From the NCBI GenBank assembly GCA_964363305.1, contig CAYIHX010000055.1:1-22778 (forward strand): a stretch of 22,778 nucleotides of DNA. Reading direction: 5' to 3'. Source of the DNA: CAYIHX01 sp964363305. GTDB lineage: Bacteria; Bdellovibrionota; UBA1018. Below, in pieces: positions 14,931 to 21,801 of this stretch (the stretch's first letter is position 1; each line of letters starts with the position of its first letter). The notes beneath the pieces were generated by a model that saw nothing but the letters and a program-made list of their open reading frames with translations, was not told the DNA's origin and did no database searches. Position numbers and translations under genes: made by a program.

Positions 14931-15495
14931 TTTCGTTTCCTATGATGAAAATTTTTCTGTCTGCCAAAACGCTTGTTAAAAAGTGATCCTTCGCATCCCT
15001 GCGTTTCTTGAATTCTTCAGGACTTAACACGTGAGGATTGATTTCTCGTCCGGATTTTTGCGCCTGCTCCGACAGGAGAGAGGCCAGCTTTCTCAGTCCC
15101 AGTTTTCCGATCACCATCAGATCCAAATCGCTGCCCGCCTTTTCTTCCCGACGCGCGAACGATCCAAAAATAAAGGCGCAGACGATACTTTCATCAGATA
15201 ATGCGTCTGCAAGGAGCGGGATCAGGCCCGTGGTTTTCGTGACCATGCTATGGATGTCGGCATAGAGTGGGTGATCTCTGTTGGCGCCGTAGTACAGCCT
15301 GTTGCCGTCTCTGCGCGAGCGCACAAGCTCAAGCGAAGAAAGCTGTTTCAAATCCTGTTGAATCGTACCGATTGCTAGTCCTGTCTGTCGGGCCATTTCC
15401 CGCATATGAAGCTCGACCTCTCCGTAGCCAAACAGCAGGCGGAAAAGCTCGGCTCGGACATTTGAGGCGAAAACCTTGGCCAGTGCATTCCCCAT
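14905..15495 (-). CDS. winged-HTH/MNT-type nucleotidyltransferase (antitoxin of a HEPN/MNT pair)
   Basis: This 196-residue protein joins an N-terminal winged helix-turn-helix (about 1-75; MREMARQTGLAIGTIQQDLK) to a minimal nucleotidyltransferase domain. The latter has the GS-x10-DxD signature: GSFARREEKAGSDLDLMVIG, with G111-S112, D123 and D125. In HEPN/MNT systems the nucleotidyltransferase neutralises the HEPN toxin, in studied cases by adding AMP groups near its active site. The HTH suggests that it also represses its own operon. The operator-like palindrome at 15510-15523 lies 15 nt before the ATG. No Shine-Dalgarno is visible, so the mRNA may have a very short leader. It overlaps the frameshifted HEPN gene by 26 nt. 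Confidence 0.85.
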   Translation of the reverse strand: MGNALAKVFASNVRAELFRLLFGYGEVELHMREMARQTGLAIGTIQQDLKQLSSLELVRSRRDGNRLYYGANRDHPLYADIHSMVTKTTGLIPLLADALSDESIVCAFIFGSFARREEKAGSDLDLMVIGKLGLRKLASLLSEQAQKSGREINPHVLSPEEFKKRRDAKDHFLTSVLADRKIFIIGNENELTAMGQ

Positions 15496-15507
15496 ATGAA
15501 TGGTTAC

Positions 15508-15536
15508 ACCATACGATCGTATGTTTTTACCATACG
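15508..15536. promoter_or_regulatory. operator candidate of the HTH-MNT gene: perfect 14-bp palindrome plus a third half-site
   Basis: CATACGATCGTATG (15510-15523) is a perfect palindrome. ACCATACG occurs at 15508-15515 and again at 15529-15536, exactly 21 bp apart, i.e. two helical turns. So there are three CATACG half-sites just upstream of a gene whose product begins with a winged HTH. Autoregulation is the natural reading. Confidence 0.6.
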
Positions 15537-15624
15537 TAATTTGTGTTCAGGCTTTCCCGGCCCTCGGGTCCACCAAATTTCATAACGATGGTGTGTTGGC
15601 ATCCTCCCTGTTATAGGCGCAGGC

Positions 15625-16947
15625 ATGAATTCACTGAAGAAGATGTTGCTTTCTTTCGTCTTGATGCTGGGTTTTTTTGGCCCATTCGCGCAGGCTGACG
15701 AACTCAATTGCAGCCCTACCGTTCGTGAGCGCTGGAATCAACTGAAGCAGACCGTCGGAGACTGGACGGCGAACCCCGATCATTTCGTGCCCGCGCCGCC
15801 GCCTGTTTATCAGTTTGACTGCTACGGGGAGCCATCGCGCTCGGCCCGAGATGCTCGTCAACAGAGGGAGGCGCGGGAGTTCGGGGAACGCTATTTCTCG
15901 GAAGAAGCGCACCTGGCCGCGGACTTGATTCGAATCTCGGCAGTGGTCGAGCCCTGTGGGATTGCGACCGAGAGCGAGGCTCGCGATCTTTCGGCTCAAG
16001 CGCGAGACATCATCAAGGCGCGCACCCTGGCGCAGATGCGGCAAATTCGCGGTTTCGCGGCGCCGGGCAAGTATGCGTACTACCATGCGGCGATCACCGC
16101 CACCTACGGAGCCGAGCGCGTCGTCACGTTTTTGGGTGGCGAATTCCCCGAGCTCAATGCGGTTCGGGTGGCGATGTTGCAGGAGCTGATCAACCACCTG
16201 GGGAACGAGCTGGTGCTGCAGCACGATCTGCAGATCACTCCCCGTGGTTTTATCGATCTTCTCCGCGAAGCGAGTCTTTTAGGTCTGGTCGACGATGCGC
16301 GCGCGATGGAGCTGCTCGACCGCGTGCTGTCGTTTTACGCTTTTCAGGTGGATTTCGATTCCGAGACCCGCCTCGGCAACGGCGATCCTCTGATGAAGTT
16401 CATCAAGCGTCAGCCCAGCACGATGGTTCGTTTGGAGCGCGTGGGGACGTTGGGATCGTCGCAGATCTTGCTGCGGTACCGGCCGCAGGAGATGACGGTC
16501 AGCGAGACGGGGACGGGTCAGATGTCCGAGGGTTCGCTCAGCTACCTCAGCCCGAATGGCTATCACACGGATTTCAACTTCGAGACCTTCGCCTGCGAGG
16601 AGGGCGACCCGAACGCGCTGCTGAGCGTGAGCCGCTTTGGCGCGGACGGTGAATCCTGGCGCATGTGCGACGCCGATGGCCGGTGCATGAACCTGCCCTC
16701 GATGGCGTCATCGCATATTGTCGCGATGACGATCCTCCGGCAGTTTCATGTGCTGGTGGCCGAGGCCCCATGGCCTGAGGCTCGCTTTTCGCCGATGAGC
16801 CCGCCGTTGGCGTTCACCTTCAAGCTGCCGTTGACTAATCGATCGGAGAAGATCGTGGACTGGGAACGGCACGATCAGATCGAGAGCGACGGCCAGGTTT
16901 TCTATCACCAGACTCAGTGGAAGGTTTTCCATAGGCCGGGGCTTTAG
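15625..16947 (+). CDS. secreted protein of unknown function
   Basis: This 440-residue protein has a classical Sec signal peptide: two Lys, then a hydrophobic core, with cleavage expected after AQA at residue 24. The mature part is mixed helical in its first two thirds (about 70-250), followed by a beta-rich C-terminal third. It has several Cys (29, 66 and others), compatible with periplasmic disulfides. I find no catalytic motif and do not recognise the family. Codon use and GC look like the core genes to the left, unlike the Rhs region to the right. It stands alone, with 129 bp upstream holding the MNT operator. Confidence 0.75.
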   Translation: MNSLKKMLLSFVLMLGFFGPFAQADELNCSPTVRERWNQLKQTVGDWTANPDHFVPAPPPVYQFDCYGEPSRSARDARQQREAREFGERYFSEEAHLAADLIRISAVVEPCGIATESEARDLSAQARDIIKARTLAQMRQIRGFAAPGKYAYYHAAITATYGAERVVTFLGGEFPELNAVRVAMLQELINHLGNELVLQHDLQITPRGFIDLLREASLLGLVDDARAMELLDRVLSFYAFQVDFDSETRLGNGDPLMKFIKRQPSTMVRLERVGTLGSSQILLRYRPQEMTVSETGTGQMSEGSLSYLSPNGYHTDFNFETFACEEGDPNALLSVSRFGADGESWRMCDADGRCMNLPSMASSHIVAMTILRQFHVLVAEAPWPEARFSPMSPPLAFTFKLPLTNRSEKIVDWERHDQIESDGQVFYHQTQWKVFHRPGL

Positions 16948-17040
16948 GGTACGCCTGGGTCGAGATCATCTGCCTACCCATCGCGTCTCATTCGCGGATG
17001 TGTTCATCGAGAGCTGAAACCGGAAATTTCGGGATGGTGA

Positions 17041-17670
17041 ATGACGCCTCTTTTTAAAATTTATACCACATGTTTGATTTCTCTTTGCTTGGTCTCTGCA
17101 GGACCGGGTTGGGCAGACGACCAAGTTTTCCCCGCCCCCCAAGAGCCGGTAGCTACGCCGGGAGTGTTACCTTCCCCAGCAATACCGGGAGGCCCCAGGC
17201 GGAGCCCGATTTCTCTTTCATTGGACGCGGGGCTGGGGTTGGACCCTACTTGGCCAATTGGTGTCCTGTCTGTGGGCACATCGGTGGACGTCGTCCTTGG
17301 ACACTTCATTCTAGATTTTGAGAGTGATTTGTATCCAGCGATTTTTCCTGCGTCTTCTACCACACTGACGCCTTGGGGTACGTTCCAGTTGGGATTTGGC
17401 AGACTGTATGCGGGAAAGATGGCGCTTCTGTGGCAGGGGGGAGGCACTACCTATTCGTCTGCTCAGCGTGTAATGGTCGCTCCCAACTTTGGGTTCAGCA
17501 TCGGCCTTCGGATGTTTTCACATACCGATGCTTCAAATGCTGGTGCCGACTATCGTTTTGGCTATCGAACGTCTGTCGGTGCCAGGTGCATTATTGGTAT
17601 TCCTCTTAAAACCGAGGACCTCTATTTCGTTTTTATTCGATTCGGAATAGGTGTCGGTATTCAACCCTAG
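17041..17670 (+). CDS. exported beta-rich protein, possibly a small outer-membrane beta-barrel
   Basis: This 209-residue protein has a signal peptide (cleavage likely after GWA, residue 25), a Pro-rich linker, and alternating hydrophobic/Gly/aromatic strands to the C-terminus (for example LDAGLGLDPTW, FQLGFGRLYAG, FGFSIGLRMF, FIRFGIGVGIQP). This pattern is common in small outer-membrane barrels, though the C-terminal residue is Pro rather than Phe. The start follows GGGATGG, and an in-frame TGA directly precedes the ATG. It shares four bases with the stop of the convergent small ORF. It resembles in style, but not clearly in sequence, the protein at 19223-19726. Confidence 0.7.
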   Translation: MTPLFKIYTTCLISLCLVSAGPGWADDQVFPAPQEPVATPGVLPSPAIPGGPRRSPISLSLDAGLGLDPTWPIGVLSVGTSVDVVLGHFILDFESDLYPAIFPASSTTLTPWGTFQLGFGRLYAGKMALLWQGGGTTYSSAQRVMVAPNFGFSIGLRMFSHTDASNAGADYRFGYRTSVGARCIIGIPLKTEDLYFVFIRFGIGVGIQP

Positions 17671-17855
17671 TTTGAAGGCGCGAAGACGATCTGCGCGGCG
17701 GACTCTTCGACTGGATAGCTCAGCACGAGTTCTTCGCCGCGATCGGCCTTCTCAAAGGGAAGGCCCCGGCGCAGGCAGATCTGGCGATAAAAGAGGTTGA
17801 TCGCGTCCTTGCGGGAGTCTTTTTTGATCGCTCGTGCTTCTGCCACAATGGCCAA
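17667..17855 (-). CDS. small hypothetical protein
   Basis: This is a 62-residue frame starting at TTG (an alternative GTG is three codons in). The predicted product is charged with no signal peptide or membrane segment: basic helix (AEARAIKKDSRKDAINLFYRQ), then a mixed C-terminus. The stop overlaps the stop of the convergent barrel-like gene through a CTAG, a compact arrangement seen elsewhere in this window. I do not recognise it. It may be real, but there is no strong ribosome-binding site. Confidence 0.4.
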   Translation of the reverse strand: MAIVAEARAIKKDSRKDAINLFYRQICLRRGLPFEKADRGEELVLSYPVEESAAQIVFAPSN

Positions 17856-17934
17856 TCCCGAATTTTAGCGGCTTTTTGGCACTTATTCAGCGGACGGATG
17901 CTTGGCTTCGTGAATCCCCTGCGGCTTCGCCGTG

Positions 17935-18693
17935 CTACGGCAGCGCCTTGAGAAAGCCATCAAGCTGGCCCGCGATGTTCACCAGCGCCGTAGCCGTCGC
18001 CTGGTTCTTCGCCCGGGTCGCCGTCTCCTCGGTGTCGAGGTCGTCCGCGTTCTTCTTCACTTGAAAGTCTTGTGTCGCCACGGCCGTAAACGGGATCGCG
18101 CCGGTCCTCGTGTCGAGCAGTACCGCCTCGACCATCACGTCGGCCTTGCCCTCGTTGGTGGCCAAGAATTTGTGGATCTCGTGTGTCACCGTGTACTGTC
18201 GATAGATCAGCACCGAGTCGGCCTGAAAGCGCGCCGCCATCTCCCGGAGGGCAGCAATCGACGGACGGCTCGGAATCACCATCGAGGGCAGCACCGCCAC
18301 GTCCTTGAAGCGCTTCGTGCCTTCGATGGCTTCAACGAGTCGCGCCAGCGGCGAGCCCGCCACGTCGCGCCGGTCGGTCGCATCCCGCATCATCATCGGC
18401 ATGCCCCAGTGGGTGGACTTCATCGTCCAGTCGCCGGCTTCCGCGAGCTTCACCACGGCGAGCCTGCCGCCCCGGCGGATCTGCACCTTGGAGTTCAGAA
18501 TCTTCTCCATCGCCTCGCTGCTGAGTGCGACCTGGTCGGCCGGAAAGAGCGATGCGGCCAGCTCGCCGCGTGCCTGGTATTCGGGGTCGGCCATGTAACC
18601 TGGCTGGGTCGCCATCATGGCCGAGGAGCAGCCCGAGATCAGAACAAGAAGCGTCGCCAGTGTGACCGCTTTAATGCGTCTAGAAGTGTTCAG
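17935..18693 (-). CDS. lipoprotein of unknown function, probably starting at CTG
   Basis: The frame is open to an ATG at 18744, but that start has no Shine-Dalgarno and lies at an Rhs-fragment junction. A CTG at 18693 is preceded by AGAGGGA with 6 nt spacing. It yields an ideal lipoprotein signal (basic SRRIK, hydrophobic core, LISGC lipobox). The mature protein of about 230 residues has a central alpha/beta region (IAALREMAARFQADSVLIYR, then ADVMVEAVLLDTRTGAIPF) reminiscent of envelope lipoproteins with a TolB/CsgG-like N-terminal fold. That likeness is weak. It lies just left of the Rhs remnants and may be the native neighbour into which they recombined. Confidence 0.72.
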   Translation of the reverse strand: MNTSRRIKAVTLATLLVLISGCSSAMMATQPGYMADPEYQARGELAASLFPADQVALSSEAMEKILNSKVQIRRGGRLAVVKLAEAGDWTMKSTHWGMPMMMRDATDRRDVAGSPLARLVEAIEGTKRFKDVAVLPSMVIPSRPSIAALREMAARFQADSVLIYRQYTVTHEIHKFLATNEGKADVMVEAVLLDTRTGAIPFTAVATQDFQVKKNADDLDTEETATRAKNQATATALVNIAGQLDGFLKALP

Positions 18694-18748
18694 GGCGCAT
18701 CCCTCTGAAACGAGTACGGTGCTGTCGCTCCGTAGATGCCCCATGCCG

Positions 18749-18842
18749 CGAAGCTGAAGGTCTTGGTCGGGCGCTCTCCCGGCAAGGTGCTGGTGATCTG
18801 TGATTCGTCGTCGTTTTGCAGGTTAAGCATTTCGGCACGCGC
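18749..18842 (-). pseudogene. Rhs core (YD-repeat) fragment
   Basis: The frame reads LNLQNDDESQIT, then STLPGERPTKTFSF. This is near-identical to the Rhs piece at 21792-22076, where the same segment continues into YDSLYNRI. Here the match ends abruptly at TFSF, followed by unrelated sequence leading into the lipoprotein gene. It has no start or stop of its own and is a recombination remnant. Confidence 0.75.
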
Positions 18843-18844
18843 AG

Positions 18845-19096
18845 CTATTCGATGAGCGAGCCGTCGGAGCGAATAATAAAGTCCTCTGTATGAGGTATAT
18901 AGGATCCCCAACCACCGGATTCGCTAATTGCGCCAAATACCCGGATGTCCCCCGGTTTGCCGCTGTCCCAGTAATACATAATTTCAATGTCATACGTCGT
19001 ATTTCCATCCACCACCTCGTATGCATCCTGATCGTCCCGTAAGACACGATCCTTTAGCTGTGAATAAGGAATCGCCTTAATTTTCTCGAGTTGTCC
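18845..19096 (-). pseudogene. 5'-truncated copy of the Rhs immunity-like gene
   Basis: The frame encodes about 83 residues from QLEKIKAIPYSQL to the end (IRSDGSLIE). It is a clear paralogue of the complete gene at 22091-22393, sharing YYWDSGKPG, IRV, GGW and the DFI..DGS.IE ending. The first ~20 residues are missing, and the frame is joined out of phase to an Rhs core fragment, so it has no natural start. The reading is otherwise uninterrupted, with many substitutions, so it diverged before or after truncation without gaining stops. Confidence 0.8.
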
Positions 19097-19222
19097 GAGG
19101 ATCGTCGAGGTCTCCCGGATAAGGATCCCTCTGCAAAAACCTTCCCACCGCCGGATCATAACACCGCGCGCGATTGTAGAACAGCCCGGTCTCGGCGAGG
19201 AGGGGCGTTGTACCCATCGCAC
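19097..19222 (-). pseudogene. Rhs core-end fragment
   Basis: The frame contains ETGLFYNRARCYDPAVGRFL followed by QRDPYPGD. This is the conserved end of the Rhs core (normally GLYYYRARYYDP..GRFLSRDP) that precedes variable toxin tips. It begins right after the stop of the barrel-like gene and ends by fusing to the truncated immunity gene. It contains one copy of the 46-bp repeat. Confidence 0.85.
19151..19196. repeat. 46-bp Rhs-core direct repeat, copy 1
   Basis: Identical to 19885-19930 at 43 of 46 positions (counted by eye). It encodes ETGLFxNRARxYDP on the minus strand. Confidence 0.85.
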
Positions 19223-19726
19223 TCAAAGTTTCCAGTCCAGCCCTAGGGATGCACCGATCAATGGGGTGATCGATCCTGTAGGCACCAGCAAAAAAACCTC
19301 GGGAACGATGGCCCATCTCTCTGCTACTGGAAATGCGAACCCGACCTGACCACCCAATCCGAATGCAAAGGCGGTGACTGAAGGGCTCCCTGTTCTCGAT
19401 TGACCGAAAACAAAAGCAAGTCGGGTGCCGATATACAATCCGCCGTTCGAGGAGAAGTGATAGTTCCCGATGGCTCCGGCATATCCCTGAGGGACTCCGG
19501 CGGGATCGCCTGGCCCGAGGACGGATCGAAGGGTCATACCGAATGAAAAATTTTCGAGCCGGGTACGCAGGTCAAGACCGAATACATACTTCATGCCGCA
19601 AGGAGCTGTGATGCAGGTGGCTGGACCCGCTATCGCATCCACGAAGAATGGCCTTCCCTCTGCCGCCCAAGCTGTTGAAGAAAACAGGGCGGCCAAGATC
19701 AGATATGAGCTAGCTACTTTTGACAT
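19223..19726 (-). CDS. exported outer-membrane-like beta-barrel protein
   Basis: From the ATG at 19726 the protein is 167 residues with a signal peptide ending near AWA (residue 21). It then has Gly/aromatic alternating strands such as NYHFSSNGGLYIGTRLAFVF, FAFGLGGQVGFAF and TPLIGASLGLDWKL, consistent with a small outer-membrane barrel. The open frame continues upstream without a stop into an Rhs fragment. TGAGG 6 nt before 19726 and the signal peptide fix the start. The gene lies exactly between two Rhs-core fragments that carry a 46-bp repeat, so it appears to be cargo carried by the Rhs region. Role unknown. Confidence 0.72.
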   Translation of the reverse strand: MSKVASSYLILAALFSSTAWAAEGRPFFVDAIAGPATCITAPCGMKYVFGLDLRTRLENFSFGMTLRSVLGPGDPAGVPQGYAGAIGNYHFSSNGGLYIGTRLAFVFGQSRTGSPSVTAFAFGLGGQVGFAFPVAERWAIVPEVFLLVPTGSITPLIGASLGLDWKL

Positions 19727-19945
19727 GAGCGGCCTCATTGTTCGATCATTCGAATCACCTGAAAAAAAGGTGACAAGAATACAACCCACTACGACGAATC
19801 CGTTCCAGGCAACCGCCCAATTGAAGACTCCTCTATTGTTTGCGACGTAGGCGTATCGATTTACCACGGTAACGGGGGCCTGCACCGGATCATAATACCG
19901 CGCGCGATTGCAGAAAAGCCCGGTCTCGGCATCGAACGCTCTCCC
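19727..19945 (-). pseudogene. Rhs core-end fragment with internal deletion, in frame with a hydrophobic tail
   Basis: The frame reads ETGLFCNRARYYDPVQ, then APVTVVNRYAYVANN, both hallmarks of the Rhs core end. The GRFL.RDP segment that should lie between them is missing, indicating an internal deletion. After YVANN a hydrophobic stretch (FNWAVAWNGFVVVGCILVTFF) replaces the usual tip. The frame stays open into the downstream barrel-like gene. Upstream a TAA stops the frame just before the homology. Confidence 0.78.
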
Positions 19946-20544
19946 ACATTAATATCGAGACCGGGGAGGCTGAAGTCACTTCGCTTTGGTGCACCATTTT
20001 TGAAACTGTGCTTTATTTCCCAGTTTTCAAAAGTACCGGGGACAGTTCCGACCATCTTCCACTCCCGGATGAGGCGTTCGCTGAGCATTGTCGCAAGAAA
20101 ATTGGAGTTAGCCTGCGCTGGATCTGCGGGAGGAGCTGAGAAACTCTGGTTATGGCAAATGGGCTCCTGTTCGATCACCACTGACAGGGAGCAAGAGGTA
20201 CCAAATTTCTGTAACGAGACAAATACTATCTTTGATAGCGCTGCTTTTTCGTCGGCTGGTGATTCAAGGACGAGCGCGTCGTATCCTGGGCAAGTAATCG
20301 CTGACTCACGTATCGGTGTAGCGGCGTATTTTCCGATCGTTTTCATCGCCTTCAGCGGCCTACCACCCTGAGCGCAGTCGGAGATGGCAAATTCATACCG
20401 GTGATACCGTGGCGGGAGAGCTTTTTCGCAGTCGATTCGATTCACCCTAGAGGTACAATTTGCTGACTTCACGATCACGAAAGGCCCAAGAGCCAGTATC
20501 AATAGGCTACGGAAAAGATACCTTACCGGCCGCAGTTGATGCAT
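19861..20544 (-). CDS. Cys-rich secreted protein, C-terminus replaced by Rhs-derived sequence
   Basis: This 227-residue protein has an N-terminal basic/hydrophobic export signal (RYLFRSLLILALGPFVIV) and six Cys (30, 39, 57, 85, 118, 130), suggesting disulfides in the periplasm or outside. GGGAGG lies 9 nt before the ATG. The last ~25 residues (from about SMPRPGF) are translated from the Rhs core-end DNA in a wrong frame, so the original 3' end has been lost or trimmed. The start overlaps a short Rhs-tip frame by 22 nt, like the toxin/immunity overlap at the right edge. Family not recognised. It could be an immunity or cargo protein. Confidence 0.6.
   Translation of the reverse strand: MHQLRPVRYLFRSLLILALGPFVIVKSANCTSRVNRIDCEKALPPRYHRYEFAISDCAQGGRPLKAMKTIGKYAATPIRESAITCPGYDALVLESPADEKAALSKIVFVSLQKFGTSCSLSVVIEQEPICHNQSFSAPPADPAQANSNFLATMLSERLIREWKMVGTVPGTFENWEIKHSFKNGAPKRSDFSLPGLDINVGERSMPRPGFSAIARGIMIRCRPPLPW
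19885..19930. repeat. 46-bp Rhs-core direct repeat, copy 2
   Basis: Partner of 19151-19196, in the same orientation and 734 bp away. The pair brackets the barrel-like gene at 19223-19726. Confidence 0.85.
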
Positions 20545-20640
20545 GTATTTGCTCCTCCCAGGAAATTCGCATTAGCTTCCCACCAATTCCCAAGCGGAGT
20601 GAGGCCTAGCGCGCCGAGGCCCAAGTAAGCTCCCCAGACA
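20523..20640 (-). pseudogene. Rhs tip-like fragment (Gly/Leu-rich, then Cys-containing end)
   Basis: The frame reads WGAYLGLGALGLTPLGNWWE, then ANANFLGGANTCINCGR and stop (20523). It resembles the short glycine-rich region that follows an Rhs core. It has no start codon; upstream it is closed within the 3' end of the membrane-protein gene. The end overlaps the start of the secreted-protein gene. Identified by eye only. Confidence 0.4.
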
Positions 20641-21513
20641 CTATCGTGTGATTCGATACGCGACCAGGCAAATCACAGTCATTGCGACTACAAAAAAATG
20701 GTACGCAATTTCAACGTTCCTTTGAATGGCCTGTTCGGCGGCAAAAGCACTCGCTGGAGATGGCTGGTTGATTTTCTTTAGTTGCTGACGAACGAGTATT
20801 AAATTTTCGAACGAGATAAACATTACTCTCAATGAAAAATTGGTGACGAGCGCCATGATTCCGATCTCGATGACGACTTGGATTCCCTTTGTTGCAGCCC
20901 CTGTCACTAGGACGATGATGGCGGAGAGCCCGGCTGGAAATCCGAGATATTTCAGGACCAAAGATTGCTTTGCTCTCCACGCTCGGGACAGTCGATTCCA
21001 CGAGCGATCAGCGGCGAGTGCTACGTTTCTATAGTGGATGAATTCATTCGGGCCTACTAATCCTGGGTTAAAACGGACAATGGCATCTAAAATAGTCCCG
21101 CTCTTTTCAAATCCGGTGCCAAAAAAGTAAGAATTTTTTCCTCTCGATAAGATCTGAAACCCCATTCCCAAGTAAATCGATCCAGAAAATCGAATTGATG
21201 TTATTTCTGAAAATTTAAAGATTCGAACTTTTCCATTTTTATTTAATTCGAGTCGATCTTGAAATATTTGAAGGAAAGAAAACACGTGGGGTCTTAAGGC
21301 AAGCAGAAGTCGCAGTATCACCGTCGTGGCAATTATAAATTCGAATACGAACGGCGAAAATCTCTCCATCAACTGGCCCCAATGTAGCAGCATGTCCACT
21401 GCGACAAAACTCGACGCGACGACAGCAATTGCAATCAGTACCCGATAGAGCCAATTTAACGGGGATCGAAAGTGTAGCTTCTCGGGCTGCGAGCTGAAAT
21501 CCGGATTTTCCAT
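20641..21513 (-). CDS. AT-rich membrane protein with a cytosolic PH-like segment
   Basis: This 290-residue protein has about five membrane segments: two near 20-42 and 53-75, two near 190-240, and one at the C-terminus (FFVVAMTVICLVAYRI). Between the second and third pair lies a soluble stretch of about 100 residues (DRLELNKNGKVRIFKFSEIT, then SYFFGTGFEKSG) resembling a bacterial PH-like beta domain. The start is supported by AGGGAG 5 nt upstream. The gene and its upstream region are visibly richer in A/T than the rest of the window, suggesting recent acquisition. It sits among Rhs remnants and may be an immunity protein or cargo. No specific function can be assigned. Confidence 0.72.
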   Translation of the reverse strand: MENPDFSSQPEKLHFRSPLNWLYRVLIAIAVVASSFVAVDMLLHWGQLMERFSPFVFEFIIATTVILRLLLALRPHVFSFLQIFQDRLELNKNGKVRIFKFSEITSIRFSGSIYLGMGFQILSRGKNSYFFGTGFEKSGTILDAIVRFNPGLVGPNEFIHYRNVALAADRSWNRLSRAWRAKQSLVLKYLGFPAGLSAIIVLVTGAATKGIQVVIEIGIMALVTNFSLRVMFISFENLILVRQQLKKINQPSPASAFAAEQAIQRNVEIAYHFFVVAMTVICLVAYRITR

Positions 21514-21669
21514 TTATGCTCCCTTAGAATAGGATAGAGATGACGCCATCTAAAATTTAAAAATTTGTGCGTAGTCGAATTCACGAAAGTTGTTCTGGCT
21601 GTTATTTAAACAATACGTTTTCTTTCGCCTATCGTACTCATTTTCGTGATCCACCCCTCAAGATTCCCC

Positions 21670-21801
21670 TTAGCCAGGAACAGGATTGGTTACGATTGGG
21701 GGTTCGCCAATGTCTGGGTCTGTATCTGGATCTTTTTTGGACTTACCGCCACCGCCGGTCGCAGTGATCGCTACGATGAAGACACCTACGATCAGAGCTG
21801 G
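21670..21801 (-). pseudogene. remnant frame: hydrophobic segment plus Gly4/Asp-Pro tail
   Basis: Directly after the Rhs frame stops, another frame reads ALIVGVFIVAITATGGGG, then KSKKDPDTDPDIGEPP and ends at 21670-21672. It has no ATG, GTG or TTG start. It is probably the C-terminal end of a protein now joined out of frame to the Rhs fragment. The remaining stretch 21514-21669 is AT-rich and shows no gene. Confidence 0.35.

Larger units (their letters stand above)
18749..19096. repeat. long direct repeat, copy 1 (Rhs fragment plus truncated immunity gene)
   Basis: About 350 bp aligns without large gaps to 21988-22338, with stretches of exact identity such as the positions covering CCCCCGGTTTGCCGCTGTCC versus TCCCCGGTTTGCCGCTGTCC, and other stretches clearly diverged. 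Both copies have the same order and orientation. Confidence 0.8.

Noticed and set aside
17932..18708. Plus-strand 258-codon frame opposite the lipoprotein
   Set aside because: Arg/His-rich product with no motif. The minus strand gives a signal peptide, lipobox and balanced composition.
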